Below, one piece after another: positions 15,766 through 22,439 of a stretch of 52,221 nucleotides of DNA (position 1 is its first letter; every line of letters starts with the position of its first letter). This DNA comes from Longimicrobium sp. Lineage in GTDB: Bacteria; Gemmatimonadota; Gemmatimonadetes; Longimicrobiales; Longimicrobiaceae. The notes below the pieces were generated by a model. That model searched no databases, was not told where the DNA came from, and saw only the letters and a program-made list of their open reading frames with translations. The translations under genes and the position numbers were made by a program. The stretch covers positions 1 through 52,221 of the forward strand of contig NZ_DATIND010000157.1 in the NCBI RefSeq assembly GCF_035474595.1. Reading direction: 5' to 3'.

Positions 15766-16341
15766 TCAGGATTCGCCGCGTCCCGCGCCCCACGTGCGGC
15801 GGAGCGCGGCGATGCCGTAGGCGAGGCGCGACTTCACGGTGCCGAGGGGGATCTCCAGCGCCTCCGCGATCTCCGGCTGCGTGAGGCCGTGGAGATATCG
15901 CATCCGGAGCACCGACCGCGCGCCCGGCGGAAGCGCGTCGAGCCTGCGCGGCAGCTCGGCGACCAGTTCGGAATCTACGGCGGGCTCGTCAGCGGGCGGC
16001 GCGGGGAGATCGGCCCATTCGTCGAGCGGCTGCGTGCGCGACGCGCGCGAGCGCCGCGCCGCGCGCACCGCCTCGCGCGTGGCGATGCGGTACGCCCAGG
16101 CGCGCACCCAGCGATGGTCCCGCACCGTGCCCAGCCGCCGGCAGACGAGGAGCAGCGTCTCCTGCAGCACGTCCGCGGCATCGTCCGCGTCGCCGACGAT
16201 GCCGCGGATGTGCTCGTGCAGCGGCGGCTCCAGCTCGCGGAGCAGGGCTTCGAGCGCCGTCCGGTCGCCCAGCTGCGCGCGTGCGGCGAGCTCGGCCAGC
16301 CGGAGCCCGCCGGCCGCGGATGGGCCGTTTCCCTCAGACAG
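15766..16341 (-). CDS. ECF-type RNA polymerase sigma factor, probable CTG start
   Basis: Sigma-70 family ECF factor. Region 2 is readable from ARAQLGDRTALEALLREL through GDADDAADVLQETLLLVCRR to VRAWAYRIATREAVRAAR. Region 4 is LPPGARSVLRMRYLHGLTQP and EIAEALEIPLGTVKSRL. With the GTG at 16170 the protein would lack half of region 2. The only in-frame initiator upstream that gives a full region 2 is CTG at 16341, with a strong GGAGGGAAGG eight bases before it and an in-frame TAG just upstream. The full product is 191 residues. It overlaps the preceding membrane-protein gene by 8 bases, so the two are probably coupled. Confidence 0.85.
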   Translation of the reverse strand: MSEGNGPSAAGGLRLAELAARAQLGDRTALEALLRELEPPLHEHIRGIVGDADDAADVLQETLLLVCRRLGTVRDHRWVRAWAYRIATREAVRAARRSRASRTQPLDEWADLPAPPADEPAVDSELVAELPRRLDALPPGARSVLRMRYLHGLTQPEIAEALEIPLGTVKSRLAYGIAALRRTWGAGRGES

Positions 16342-16621
16342 GGCGCCTTCCCTCCAGCGCGGCCACTACCCGGGCGCCGACGCGCGACACGTGGGCGCCG
16401 AGCGCGACCAGCCCCAGCGCCACGATGGTGTAGCCGAGCACCGCGAACAGGAAGAGCAGCACCTGCGTCTCGTTCTTCCAGTCCACCTTCAGCAGGGCGA
16501 TCACCATCAGCAGCCCCTCCACCGCCGCGGCGGCGAGGATGGCCAGGCGCACCATGCGCGCGTGCCGGTCCATCCGGTCCAGCACGCCCGCCACGATCCC
16601 GTCGCGATCCGTGTTCGTCAT
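16334..16621 (-). CDS. two-helix membrane protein coupled to ECF sigma
   Basis: 95 residues. A soluble N-terminus (MTNTDRDGIVAGVLDRMDRH) precedes two transmembrane helices, LAILAAAAVEGLLMVIALL and VLLFLFAVLGYTIVALGLVA. No zinc-binding anti-sigma motif (HxxxCxxC) is present, so a classical ZAS anti-sigma is not supported. Position and overlap with the sigma gene still make it a candidate membrane regulator or sensor. ATG 16621 has GGAGACTGGAG upstream. It is the second gene of a three-gene unit. Confidence 0.72.
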   Translation of the reverse strand: MTNTDRDGIVAGVLDRMDRHARMVRLAILAAAAVEGLLMVIALLKVDWKNETQVLLFLFAVLGYTIVALGLVALGAHVSRVGARVVAALEGRRPV

Positions 16622-16661
16622 CTCCAGTCTCCGTTTGCGGTTGCGGGAAGCGGCGGACGGG

Positions 16662-16769
16662 TCAGCGGTGCCAGAGCACGGCCGTGATCGCCGCGGCTTC
16701 GACGATGGCGTAGACCCACACGGCGATCTCGGTCGCCGACATCCTGCGGCGCGGGCGCGGGGCGGGCAT
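16662..16769 (-). CDS. 35-residue single-pass membrane peptide
   Basis: Very small gene: a basic N-terminus (MPAPRPRRRMSATEI) followed by one hydrophobic helix, AVWVYAIVEAAAITAVLW. It is supported by a near-ideal Shine-Dalgarno (GGAGGACCAC then ATG) and by its place 40 bases upstream of the two-helix membrane protein and ECF sigma genes on the same strand. Function unknown; it could be the first product of the sigma operon. Confidence 0.6.
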   Translation of the reverse strand: MPAPRPRRRMSATEIAVWVYAIVEAAAITAVLWHR

Positions 16770-16861
16770 GTGGTCCTCCAGTGTCAGAGTTGCGATCGGA
16801 AGGAATCGCCTTCCACTGGATGAGAGGCAGGCCGTCCGCCATCCGTTCGGTCGGGCGCGAG

Positions 16862-16894
16862 AAAAACCGCCGCGGCGAAGCTCGCCACGGCGGT
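16862..16894 (-). terminator. rho-independent terminator of aldo/keto reductase gene
   Basis: On the minus strand the stem ACCGCCGTGGCGA / TCGCCGCGGCGGT with a 3-base loop is followed directly by TTTTTC. It lies 25 bases past the stop. Confidence 0.85.
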
Positions 16895-16918
16895 CGGCCC
16901 GGCCATGTCGTGCCGGAT

Positions 16919-17899
16919 TCAGCGCCCGAGGCCGGACATCGCCGCCGCGGGGTAGCGCGTGCCGGCCACGGCGCCGGCGGGGACGGCGCGCTCGAGCAGC
17001 GCGAGGTCGTCGGGCGAGAGCGTGGCGTCCAGCGCGCCCAGCGCGTCGGCCAGGCGGTCGCGGCGCTTGGTGCCGATGAGCGGCACGATGTCGTCGCCGC
17101 GCGAGAGGACCCACGCGAAGGCGAGCTGCGCGGGCGTGAGGCCGGTCTGCCCGCCGATCTGCCGGAGCGCGTCGGCCAGGCGGATGTTCTGCTCCAGGTT
17201 CTCGCCCTGGAAGCGCGGCGAGTGCGCGCGGAAGTCGCCCGGCGCGAACGCCGCGCCCGGGGCCACGTCGCCCGTCAGCAGCCCGCGCGAAAGGACGCCA
17301 TACGCCACCATGCCAATCCCCAGCTCGCGCAGCAGCGGAAGGATGCCCTGCTCGGGGTCGCGCGTGGCCAGCGAGTACTCCGTCTCCAGCGCGGTCACGG
17401 GGTGCGTGGCGTGCGCGCGGCGGATGCTGCCCACGCCGGCCTCGCTGAGGCCCAGGTGGCGCACGTAGCCAGCGTCGATCAGCTCCTTCACCGCGCCGAC
17501 GGTGTCCTCGATGGGAACGTTGGGGTCGACGCGCGCGGGCTGGTACAGGTCGATGTAGTCGGTGCGGAGGCGGCGGAGCGAGTAGGTGACGTACGTCTTC
17601 ACCGCCACCGGCCGCGCGTCGAAGCCCACGATCTGCCCGGGCGGCTGCAGCTGCGCGCCGAACTTCACCGAGACGAAGGCGCGGTCGCGCTTTCCCGCCA
17701 GCGCGCGCCCCACCAGCATCTCGTTGTGCCCGGCGCCGTAGAAGTCGCCCGTGTTCAGCAGCGTGACGCCCGCCTCCATCGCCGCGTGGATCGTGGCGAT
17801 GCTCTCGTCCTCGTCCGCCGGCCCGTACACCCCCGACATCCCCATGCACCCGAGGCCCACGGCGGAAACCTCAACGCCACCGAGCTTGCGCGTCTGCAT
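16919..17899 (-). CDS. aldo/keto reductase
   Basis: NADPH-dependent oxidoreductase with a TIM-barrel fold, about 326 residues. Seen: the N-terminal MQTRKLGGVEVSAVGLGCMG, catalytic Asp and Tyr in LLNTGDFYGAGHNE and Lys in SVKFG. The position normally held by the catalytic His (LYQ-x-HR-x-DP in relatives) reads LYQPARVDP, so His is replaced, as in some bacterial AKR subgroups. The C-terminal cofactor segment VPLIGTKRRDRLADALGAL is present. ATG 17899 lies nine bases after GGAGG; ATG 17905 is an alternative. Substrate unknown. It forms a single-gene unit with its own terminator. Confidence 0.9.
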   Translation of the reverse strand: MQTRKLGGVEVSAVGLGCMGMSGVYGPADEDESIATIHAAMEAGVTLLNTGDFYGAGHNEMLVGRALAGKRDRAFVSVKFGAQLQPPGQIVGFDARPVAVKTYVTYSLRRLRTDYIDLYQPARVDPNVPIEDTVGAVKELIDAGYVRHLGLSEAGVGSIRRAHATHPVTALETEYSLATRDPEQGILPLLRELGIGMVAYGVLSRGLLTGDVAPGAAFAPGDFRAHSPRFQGENLEQNIRLADALRQIGGQTGLTPAQLAFAWVLSRGDDIVPLIGTKRRDRLADALGALDATLSPDDLALLERAVPAGAVAGTRYPAAAMSGLGR

Positions 17900-18015
17900 C
17901 TTCATCCCCCTCCCCACACGAGAAACCCCGCCGGCTCACCGGCCAGCGGAGTGAAGATAAGCCGGGCGCAAGAAGGCCGCCGGGACAAGATGAGCGGTGG
18001 CCAGCTCCCGAGTCA

Positions 18016-18071
18016 CCGGCGACTGAAGTCGCAGCAACAACCACGGGAAGCCTCGCAAACCGCGCGAGGCT
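18016..18071 (-). repeat. dispersed repeat family A, copy 2
   Basis: Inverted relative to copy 1: GCGACTGAAGTCGCAGCAAC then GGGAAGCCTCGCAAACCGCG and CGAGGC. It fills most of the gap between the aldo/keto reductase and yraN genes. Confidence 0.8.
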
Positions 18072-18116
18072 GTTCGGCCGGCTCAGGCGCGCTTCACGCC
18101 CCCGCCGTGACCGCGC

Positions 18117-18500
18117 CTACATCCGCCAGGCGTCCTCAACGTGCTCGATGCGGGGCTCGCCGCCGGTGGGGAGGAGCACGGCGATGGCGTCGTAGCGGTA
18201 GCTGTCGCCCTCGCGGCCGTGGCGGTCCACCCACATCTGGGCCACGAACTGGATCTCGCGGCGCTTCTTCGCGGTGATGGCCTCGAGCGGGTGGCCGTAG
18301 CCCAGCCCGGCGCGCGTCTTCACCTCCACGAACGCCACGACCTCGCCGCGGCGCGCGACGAGGTCGACCTCGCGGTGCCCCACGCGGAAGTTGCGCGCCA
18401 GCACCGTCCATCCGGCGCGCTCCAGGTGCTCCGCGGCCATGCGCTCGCCGCGGTCGCCCATCGGCTTGTTCTGCGAGACCAGCGTGCGCGGCGCGTCCAT
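18117..18500 (-). CDS. YraN family protein (UPF0102)
   Basis: 127 residues with the restriction-endonuclease-like fold of YraN: GDRGERMAAEHLERAGWTVL, then ARNFRVGHREVDLVARRGEV and VAFVEVKTRAGLGYGHPLEA, carrying the E-V-D...E-V-K metal-site pattern. YraN proteins are predicted nucleases related to Holliday junction resolvases, but their cellular role is unproved. It lies alone between repeat-rich spacers. Confidence 0.92.
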   Translation of the reverse strand: MDAPRTLVSQNKPMGDRGERMAAEHLERAGWTVLARNFRVGHREVDLVARRGEVVAFVEVKTRAGLGYGHPLEAITAKKRREIQFVAQMWVDRHGREGDSYRYDAIAVLLPTGGEPRIEHVEDAWRM

Positions 18501-18564
18501 ACGGAACCCCGGTTGAAAGGATTTCGTGTGCTTGGGCCTGTTCCGATGCAGTGCCTAACCGAAT

Positions 18565-18598
18565 CGTGGCCCGGCTGCACCAAGTCAACCGGGCCACG
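18565..18598 (-). terminator. hairpin between aroF-type gene and yraN
   Basis: Perfect 10-bp arms CGTGGCCCGG / CCGGGCCACG around a 14-base loop. It lies downstream of the DAHP synthase gene on the minus strand; no T tract is seen. Confidence 0.5.
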
Positions 18599-18659
18599 CT
18601 CATGCTGCAAGTAGATCGTTCGCACGGATGCCCGTGGCCCGCCCCGATGGCGCGGCAGC

Positions 18660-18708
18660 AGTCCGCGAAGGCGGACTTTGGGCCGTTGTTGCCGCGATTT
18701 CAATCGCC
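18660..18708 (+). repeat. dispersed repeat family B, copy 2
   Basis: AGTCCGCGAAGGCGGACT, then GGGCCGTTGTTGCCGCGATT and TCAATCGCC; nearly identical to copy 1 over ~48 bases. Confidence 0.8.
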
Positions 18709-18727
18709 CGGGGCACCCCCGCGGCGG

Positions 18728-18745
18728 CCCTGTCCCCTGTCCCCT
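18728..18745 (-). repeat. heptamer array at DAHP synthase stop codon
   Basis: On the minus strand, TAG GGGACAGGGGACAGGG: the stop codon merges directly with two CCTGTCC-type units. Confidence 0.7.
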
Positions 18746-19799
18746 AAACCACCGCGCGCACCGGCCGCCCGGTGAGCGACGGCTGCATCTCGCGGCCGAT
18801 GGCCTCGGCGATGACCGCGATCTGCTGCATCAGCTCCTCGAACTGCTCGGGGTAGAGCGACTGCGCGCCGTCGCTCATGGCCCGCTCGGGGTCGGGGTGC
18901 ACCTCGATCATCAGCCCGTCGGCGCCGGCGGCTACGGCCGCGCGCGCCATGGGGATCACCTTCGCCCGCAGCCCCGTGCCGTGGCTGGGGTCGGCGATGA
19001 TGGGGAGGTGCGAGAGCGACTTCACCACCGGGATGGCCGTCAGGTCCAGCAGGTTGCGGGTGTGCGTGTCGAAGCCGCGTACGCCGCGCTCGCACAGGAT
19101 CACCTGCCCGTTCCCCTCGGCCAGCACGTACTCGGCGCTGAGCAGCAGGTCCTTCACCGTGGCCGCCATCCCCCGCTTCAGCAGGATGGGCTTTCCCGTG
19201 CGGCCGGCGCGGCGCAGCAGCGAGAAGTTCTGCATGTTGCGCGCACCGATCTGGATGATGTCGGCGTACTCGGCCACCCGCGCCAGGCTTTCCTCGTCCA
19301 GTGCCTCGGTGACCACCGCCATCCCCGTCTCCTCGCGCGCCTTGGCCAGCAGCTTCAGCCCCGGCTCGCCCATCCCCTGGAAGGCGTAGGGGCTGGTCCG
19401 CGGCTTGAACGCGCCGCCGCGCAGGATGGTGGCGCCCGCCTCGCGCAGCGAGTGGGCGATGCCCACGATCTGCGCCTCGCTCTCCACCGAGCAGGGGCCG
19501 GCCATCACCACCACCTCGCCGCCGCCGATGCGCGTGCCGTTGGCCAGCTGCACGATGGTGGGCTCCTCGCGCCACTCGCGCGAGACCTGCTTGTACGGCT
19601 GCGAGACGTGGATGATCTCCAGCACGCCGGGGAGCGACTCCAGGCGGTCGGCGTTCACCTTTCCGTCGTTGCCGACCAGGCCGATCGCGGTGCGCTGCTT
19701 CCCGGGCATCGGGCGGGCCTCGTACCCCATTTCCTCGATCACGTCCACCACGCGCGTCACTTCCTCGGCGCTGGCGTCGTGCTTCATCACGATGAGCAT
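18744..19799 (-). CDS. aroF: 3-deoxy-7-phosphoheptulonate synthase (DAHP synthase, type I beta)
   Basis: 351-residue first enzyme of the shikimate pathway, condensing PEP and erythrose 4-phosphate. The N-terminal ~75 residues (MLIVMKHDASAEEVTRVVDV ... GLVGNDGKV) form the ferredoxin-like regulatory domain typical of the I-beta subclass. The catalytic barrel begins VVVMAGPCSVESEAQI and contains RGGAFKPRTSPYAFQGMG, LLKRGMAATVKDLL and LPIIADPSHGTGLR, and ends in GADGLMIEVHPDPERAMSDG. ATG 19799 was chosen because the domain begins there. Allosteric control by aromatic products is common for this subclass but is not readable here. Confidence 0.95.
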   Translation of the reverse strand: MLIVMKHDASAEEVTRVVDVIEEMGYEARPMPGKQRTAIGLVGNDGKVNADRLESLPGVLEIIHVSQPYKQVSREWREEPTIVQLANGTRIGGGEVVVMAGPCSVESEAQIVGIAHSLREAGATILRGGAFKPRTSPYAFQGMGEPGLKLLAKAREETGMAVVTEALDEESLARVAEYADIIQIGARNMQNFSLLRRAGRTGKPILLKRGMAATVKDLLLSAEYVLAEGNGQVILCERGVRGFDTHTRNLLDLTAIPVVKSLSHLPIIADPSHGTGLRAKVIPMARAAVAAGADGLMIEVHPDPERAMSDGAQSLYPEQFEELMQQIAVIAEAIGREMQPSLTGRPVRAVV

Positions 19800-20087
19800 C
19801 GGTGCACTTCGGTTGCGGAACGTTCCCGGCCGGAAATCCACCGAAATCTACCAAGCGCCGCCCCGTGCGTCCACCGTGCGGAGCGGGACGGGGGAGATTC
19901 GACGGGAGATGAAGATCGAGGAAGATGCGAGCGGGATTTCACCCTCCGCGCCGGTGAGATCCCTCTCCGCACGACCGGCGTCTCCCCCACACGATGATCC
20001 GGCGAGCGACGGACAGGATTCATCGCCCGATGGCGTATCGTTGTTCGGGAAATGGAGATCGGACCCGGAACGACGTCGAGGTGGCGT

Positions 20088-20459
20088 ATGCGGACGGCAA
20101 TCGCGTTGCTGATGGCGCTGCACGGGATCGCGCACCTGCCCGGGTTCCTGAACTCGTGGGAGCTGATGGCGATGGAGGAGATCCCCTACCACACCACCGT
20201 CCTCTCCGGGCGGCTGGACCTGGGGGATGCGGGGATCCGCGCGCTGGGCGTGCTCTGGCTCGCGTTCGCGGCGGTGTTCGTGGCCTGCGCGGGCGGAGCG
20301 CTGGCGCACGGCACGTGGTGGCTGCCGTGGGCGATGGGGGCCGCGCTCGGCTCGCTCGTCCTCAGCGCCGCCGAGTGGCCCGAAGCGCGCATCGGCGTCG
20401 GCGTGAACGCGGGGCTCATCGCCGCGCTGGTGATCGGCGCGAAGCTCGGATGGCTGTGA
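20088..20459 (+). CDS. four-helix membrane protein, function unknown
   Basis: 123 residues with about four hydrophobic helices: the N-terminal TAIALLMALHGIAHLPGFL, then RALGVLWLAFAAVFVACAGG, WWLPWAMGAALGSLVLSAA and VNAGLIAALVIGAKLGWL. The loop after helix 1 (EEIPYHTTVLSGRLDLGDAG) is conserved-looking, but no family is recognised. ATG 20088 is preferred because GAGG lies seven bases upstream. It is divergent from the DAHP synthase gene and converges on the serine hydrolase gene, with a long hairpin between. Confidence 0.7.
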   Translation: MRTAIALLMALHGIAHLPGFLNSWELMAMEEIPYHTTVLSGRLDLGDAGIRALGVLWLAFAAVFVACAGGALAHGTWWLPWAMGAALGSLVLSAAEWPEARIGVGVNAGLIAALVIGAKLGWL

Positions 20460-20478
20460 GCTGATCGGACACGTTGGA

Positions 20479-20547
20479 CTCACGCAGAGACGCGGAGACG
20501 CGGAGGTGGCTGGGCTGCACCTCCGCGTCTCCGCGTCTTCGCGTGAG
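20479..20547. terminator. long inverted repeat between convergent genes
   Basis: 30-base arms (CTCACGCAGAGACGCGGAGA... and its near-perfect complement, one mismatch) around a 10-base loop. Inside each arm the unit GACGCGGA repeats. It lies between convergent genes and probably terminates both; the GACGCGGAGA motif also resembles a mobile REP-like repeat. Confidence 0.75.
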
Positions 20548-20561
20548 AGATCGATGCCGGT

Positions 20562-22250
20562 TTACGGGGTCGATGTCACCGCGGAGCGGCGCACGAACTC
20601 GACGCCGAAGATGCGCGGGGTCGACGCGGCGAAGCCGGTCACGCGCCCCGCGGCGTCGCGGCGGAAGACGACGAGGAGATAGCCGTCCGAGAACACGTCG
20701 GGGGCGGCCGGGCGCAGCTCGGCGGTATCGCGCGGCATCGCCGCGACGAGCCCGCTCCCACCCGGGCGGATGGCCCAGCGCGCGCCCAGCTCGGGCGAGG
20801 CGTAATCGCCCGCGAAGTCCGCTAGCGCGGGCCGCGGCGCGTTCGGGCCCGGGCGCTCGTAGACCACCGCGCGGCCGGCAGCCTCGGAGCGCTCCTCCAT
20901 CTCCATTCCGCCGTCCGGACGGGGACGGAAGGCGAGCGTGATGGGCTCGCCGCGCACCGCGAAGCGCCCGCCGCCCAGCGGCGACAGCTCGTAGTACGTC
21001 ACCACCATGCGCACCGCCAGGCGCCCGTCGCGCCAGGCCACGTTGTGGTACTGGTGGGTGGCGCGGCTCACGTAGAAGCCCAGGAACGGCGCCACCGCGG
21101 CCGAGTCCACGCGCGGCTCCGGGGCGGGCGCGTGCCCCGCGGCGGCCAGGGTGGGCGCCAGGAAGAGCTCGGCCACGCGCTCCGTGAGCCCGTCGGGCTC
21201 GGCCGTGCGCGTGTTGCAGGTGGTGAGCACCGACAGCCGCTGGCGCGGAAAGCGCCACCAGCTGGTGCGGAAGCCGTACTCCAGCCCGCCGTGGTACTCG
21301 CGCGCGAGGCCGCGGTACGGCTCGCGGTGCAGCCCGAACGAGTAGGTGCTGAGCGCGCCGCCGGCCATCCGCAGCGTGTCGTGCAGGATGGCCCGCACGC
21401 GCCGCCCGCCCACGCGCGCGTCGTAGAAGTTGCGGTCCCACCGGGCCAGGTCGGCGGGCGTGGTCAGCAGCCCGGCGTCGCCCTGGCTCTCCACCGGCGG
21501 GAGCATGGGCACCCACCGCCCCTCGCGCAGCGCGTACGCCACCCCCCGGCTCCCGGCCTGGCTGCTGTCGGCGGGAAGCAGGGTGTGCGTCATCCCCAGC
21601 GGCCGGAAGATGCGCTCGGCCATGAACCGGCCCAGCGGCTCCCCCGTCACGCGCTCGACCACGCGGCCCAGCAGCAGGAAGCCGGTGTTGCTGTACAGGT
21701 ACTGCGTGCCGGGCACGAAGCTCAGTCCGTTCACGCGCTCCGCCAGCTCCACCCCCGGCCTGCCGTCGCCCGCGAGCGACGGCAGCTCGCTGTACTCGCG
21801 CACCCCGCCCACGTGGTGCAGCAGGTGGCGCAGGGTGACGCGGTGCGGGTAGCGCGGCAGCTCGGGGAGGTAGCGGTGCACGTCCGCGTCCAGCTCCAGC
21901 CGCCCCTCGGCCACCAGCAGCGCCACGGCGAAGGCGGTGAACTGCTTGGTGATGGACCCCGCGGCGAAGACGAACCCCGTGTCCAGCCGCGCCCCCGTCT
22001 CCACGTTCGCCAGCCCGTACGCGCGAGAGAAGACGACGTCGCCCGCGCGCATCGCGCTCACCACGCACCCCGGCGACCCCGGCGCCGCGAAGCGCGCGAA
22101 CACCGAGTCCACCCGCGCCGCCGCCGGGATCGCCACCATCCCGTCCCCCGCCCGCTGCGCCGCCCCCGCGCCTGCGCCGCGGACCATCGTCAGCACCAGC
22201 GACGCGGCTCCGAGCGCGGCACGGCGGAGGCATATCGAGAACTGCGGCAT
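20562..22250 (-). CDS. secreted serine hydrolase, beta-lactamase/class C PBP family
   Basis: 562 residues. It has a signal peptide (MPQFSICLRRAALGAASLVL ... AGA) and a beta-lactamase-fold catalytic domain (about 45-370) with nucleophile motif S99-I-T-K102, second motif Y186-S-N188 and the family block VTLRHLLHHVGGVREY. The C-terminal ~170 residues form a lipocalin-like/DUF3471-type beta domain (SPLGGGRFAVRGEPITLAFR and later). Members are D,D-peptidases, esterases or unknown hydrolases; true beta-lactamase activity is not implied. ATG 22250 gives the signal peptide. The smc gene lies upstream on the same strand, across a repeat-containing gap. Confidence 0.87.
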   Translation of the reverse strand: MPQFSICLRRAALGAASLVLTMVRGAGAGAAQRAGDGMVAIPAAARVDSVFARFAAPGSPGCVVSAMRAGDVVFSRAYGLANVETGARLDTGFVFAAGSITKQFTAFAVALLVAEGRLELDADVHRYLPELPRYPHRVTLRHLLHHVGGVREYSELPSLAGDGRPGVELAERVNGLSFVPGTQYLYSNTGFLLLGRVVERVTGEPLGRFMAERIFRPLGMTHTLLPADSSQAGSRGVAYALREGRWVPMLPPVESQGDAGLLTTPADLARWDRNFYDARVGGRRVRAILHDTLRMAGGALSTYSFGLHREPYRGLAREYHGGLEYGFRTSWWRFPRQRLSVLTTCNTRTAEPDGLTERVAELFLAPTLAAAGHAPAPEPRVDSAAVAPFLGFYVSRATHQYHNVAWRDGRLAVRMVVTYYELSPLGGGRFAVRGEPITLAFRPRPDGGMEMEERSEAAGRAVVYERPGPNAPRPALADFAGDYASPELGARWAIRPGGSGLVAAMPRDTAELRPAAPDVFSDGYLLVVFRRDAAGRVTGFAASTPRIFGVEFVRRSAVTSTP

Positions 22251-22400
22251 CGGGAGATGTTCCTGCGGGCGTGCGACGATTCCCGCGCACGGCGGGATGG
22301 GCCCGCACCGCAAGCGCAATCCGCACGCCGATGTGCATCGCGTGAGACAAAGTGCAGCGGGGCGACGAAAACGAAGAAGTGCGCCGGATCAGCAGATCCA

Positions 22401-22434
22401 GCGCACTCCCGCACTTCCGCACTCCCGCACTTCG
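22401..22434 (-). repeat. octamer array after smc stop
   Basis: Four GTGCGGAA/GTGCGGGA units in minus orientation, starting a few bases past the smc stop codon. Confidence 0.75.
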
Positions 22435-22439
22435 GTTTC

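Noticed and set aside
16334-16621. Calling the two-helix protein an anti-sigma factor
   Set aside because: No HxxxCxxC or other anti-sigma domain is visible; only position suggests regulation.
20562-22250. Calling the serine hydrolase a beta-lactamase
   Set aside because: S-I-T-K and Y-S-N fit the fold, but the long C-terminal beta domain and gene context fit a general class C PBP-like hydrolase.
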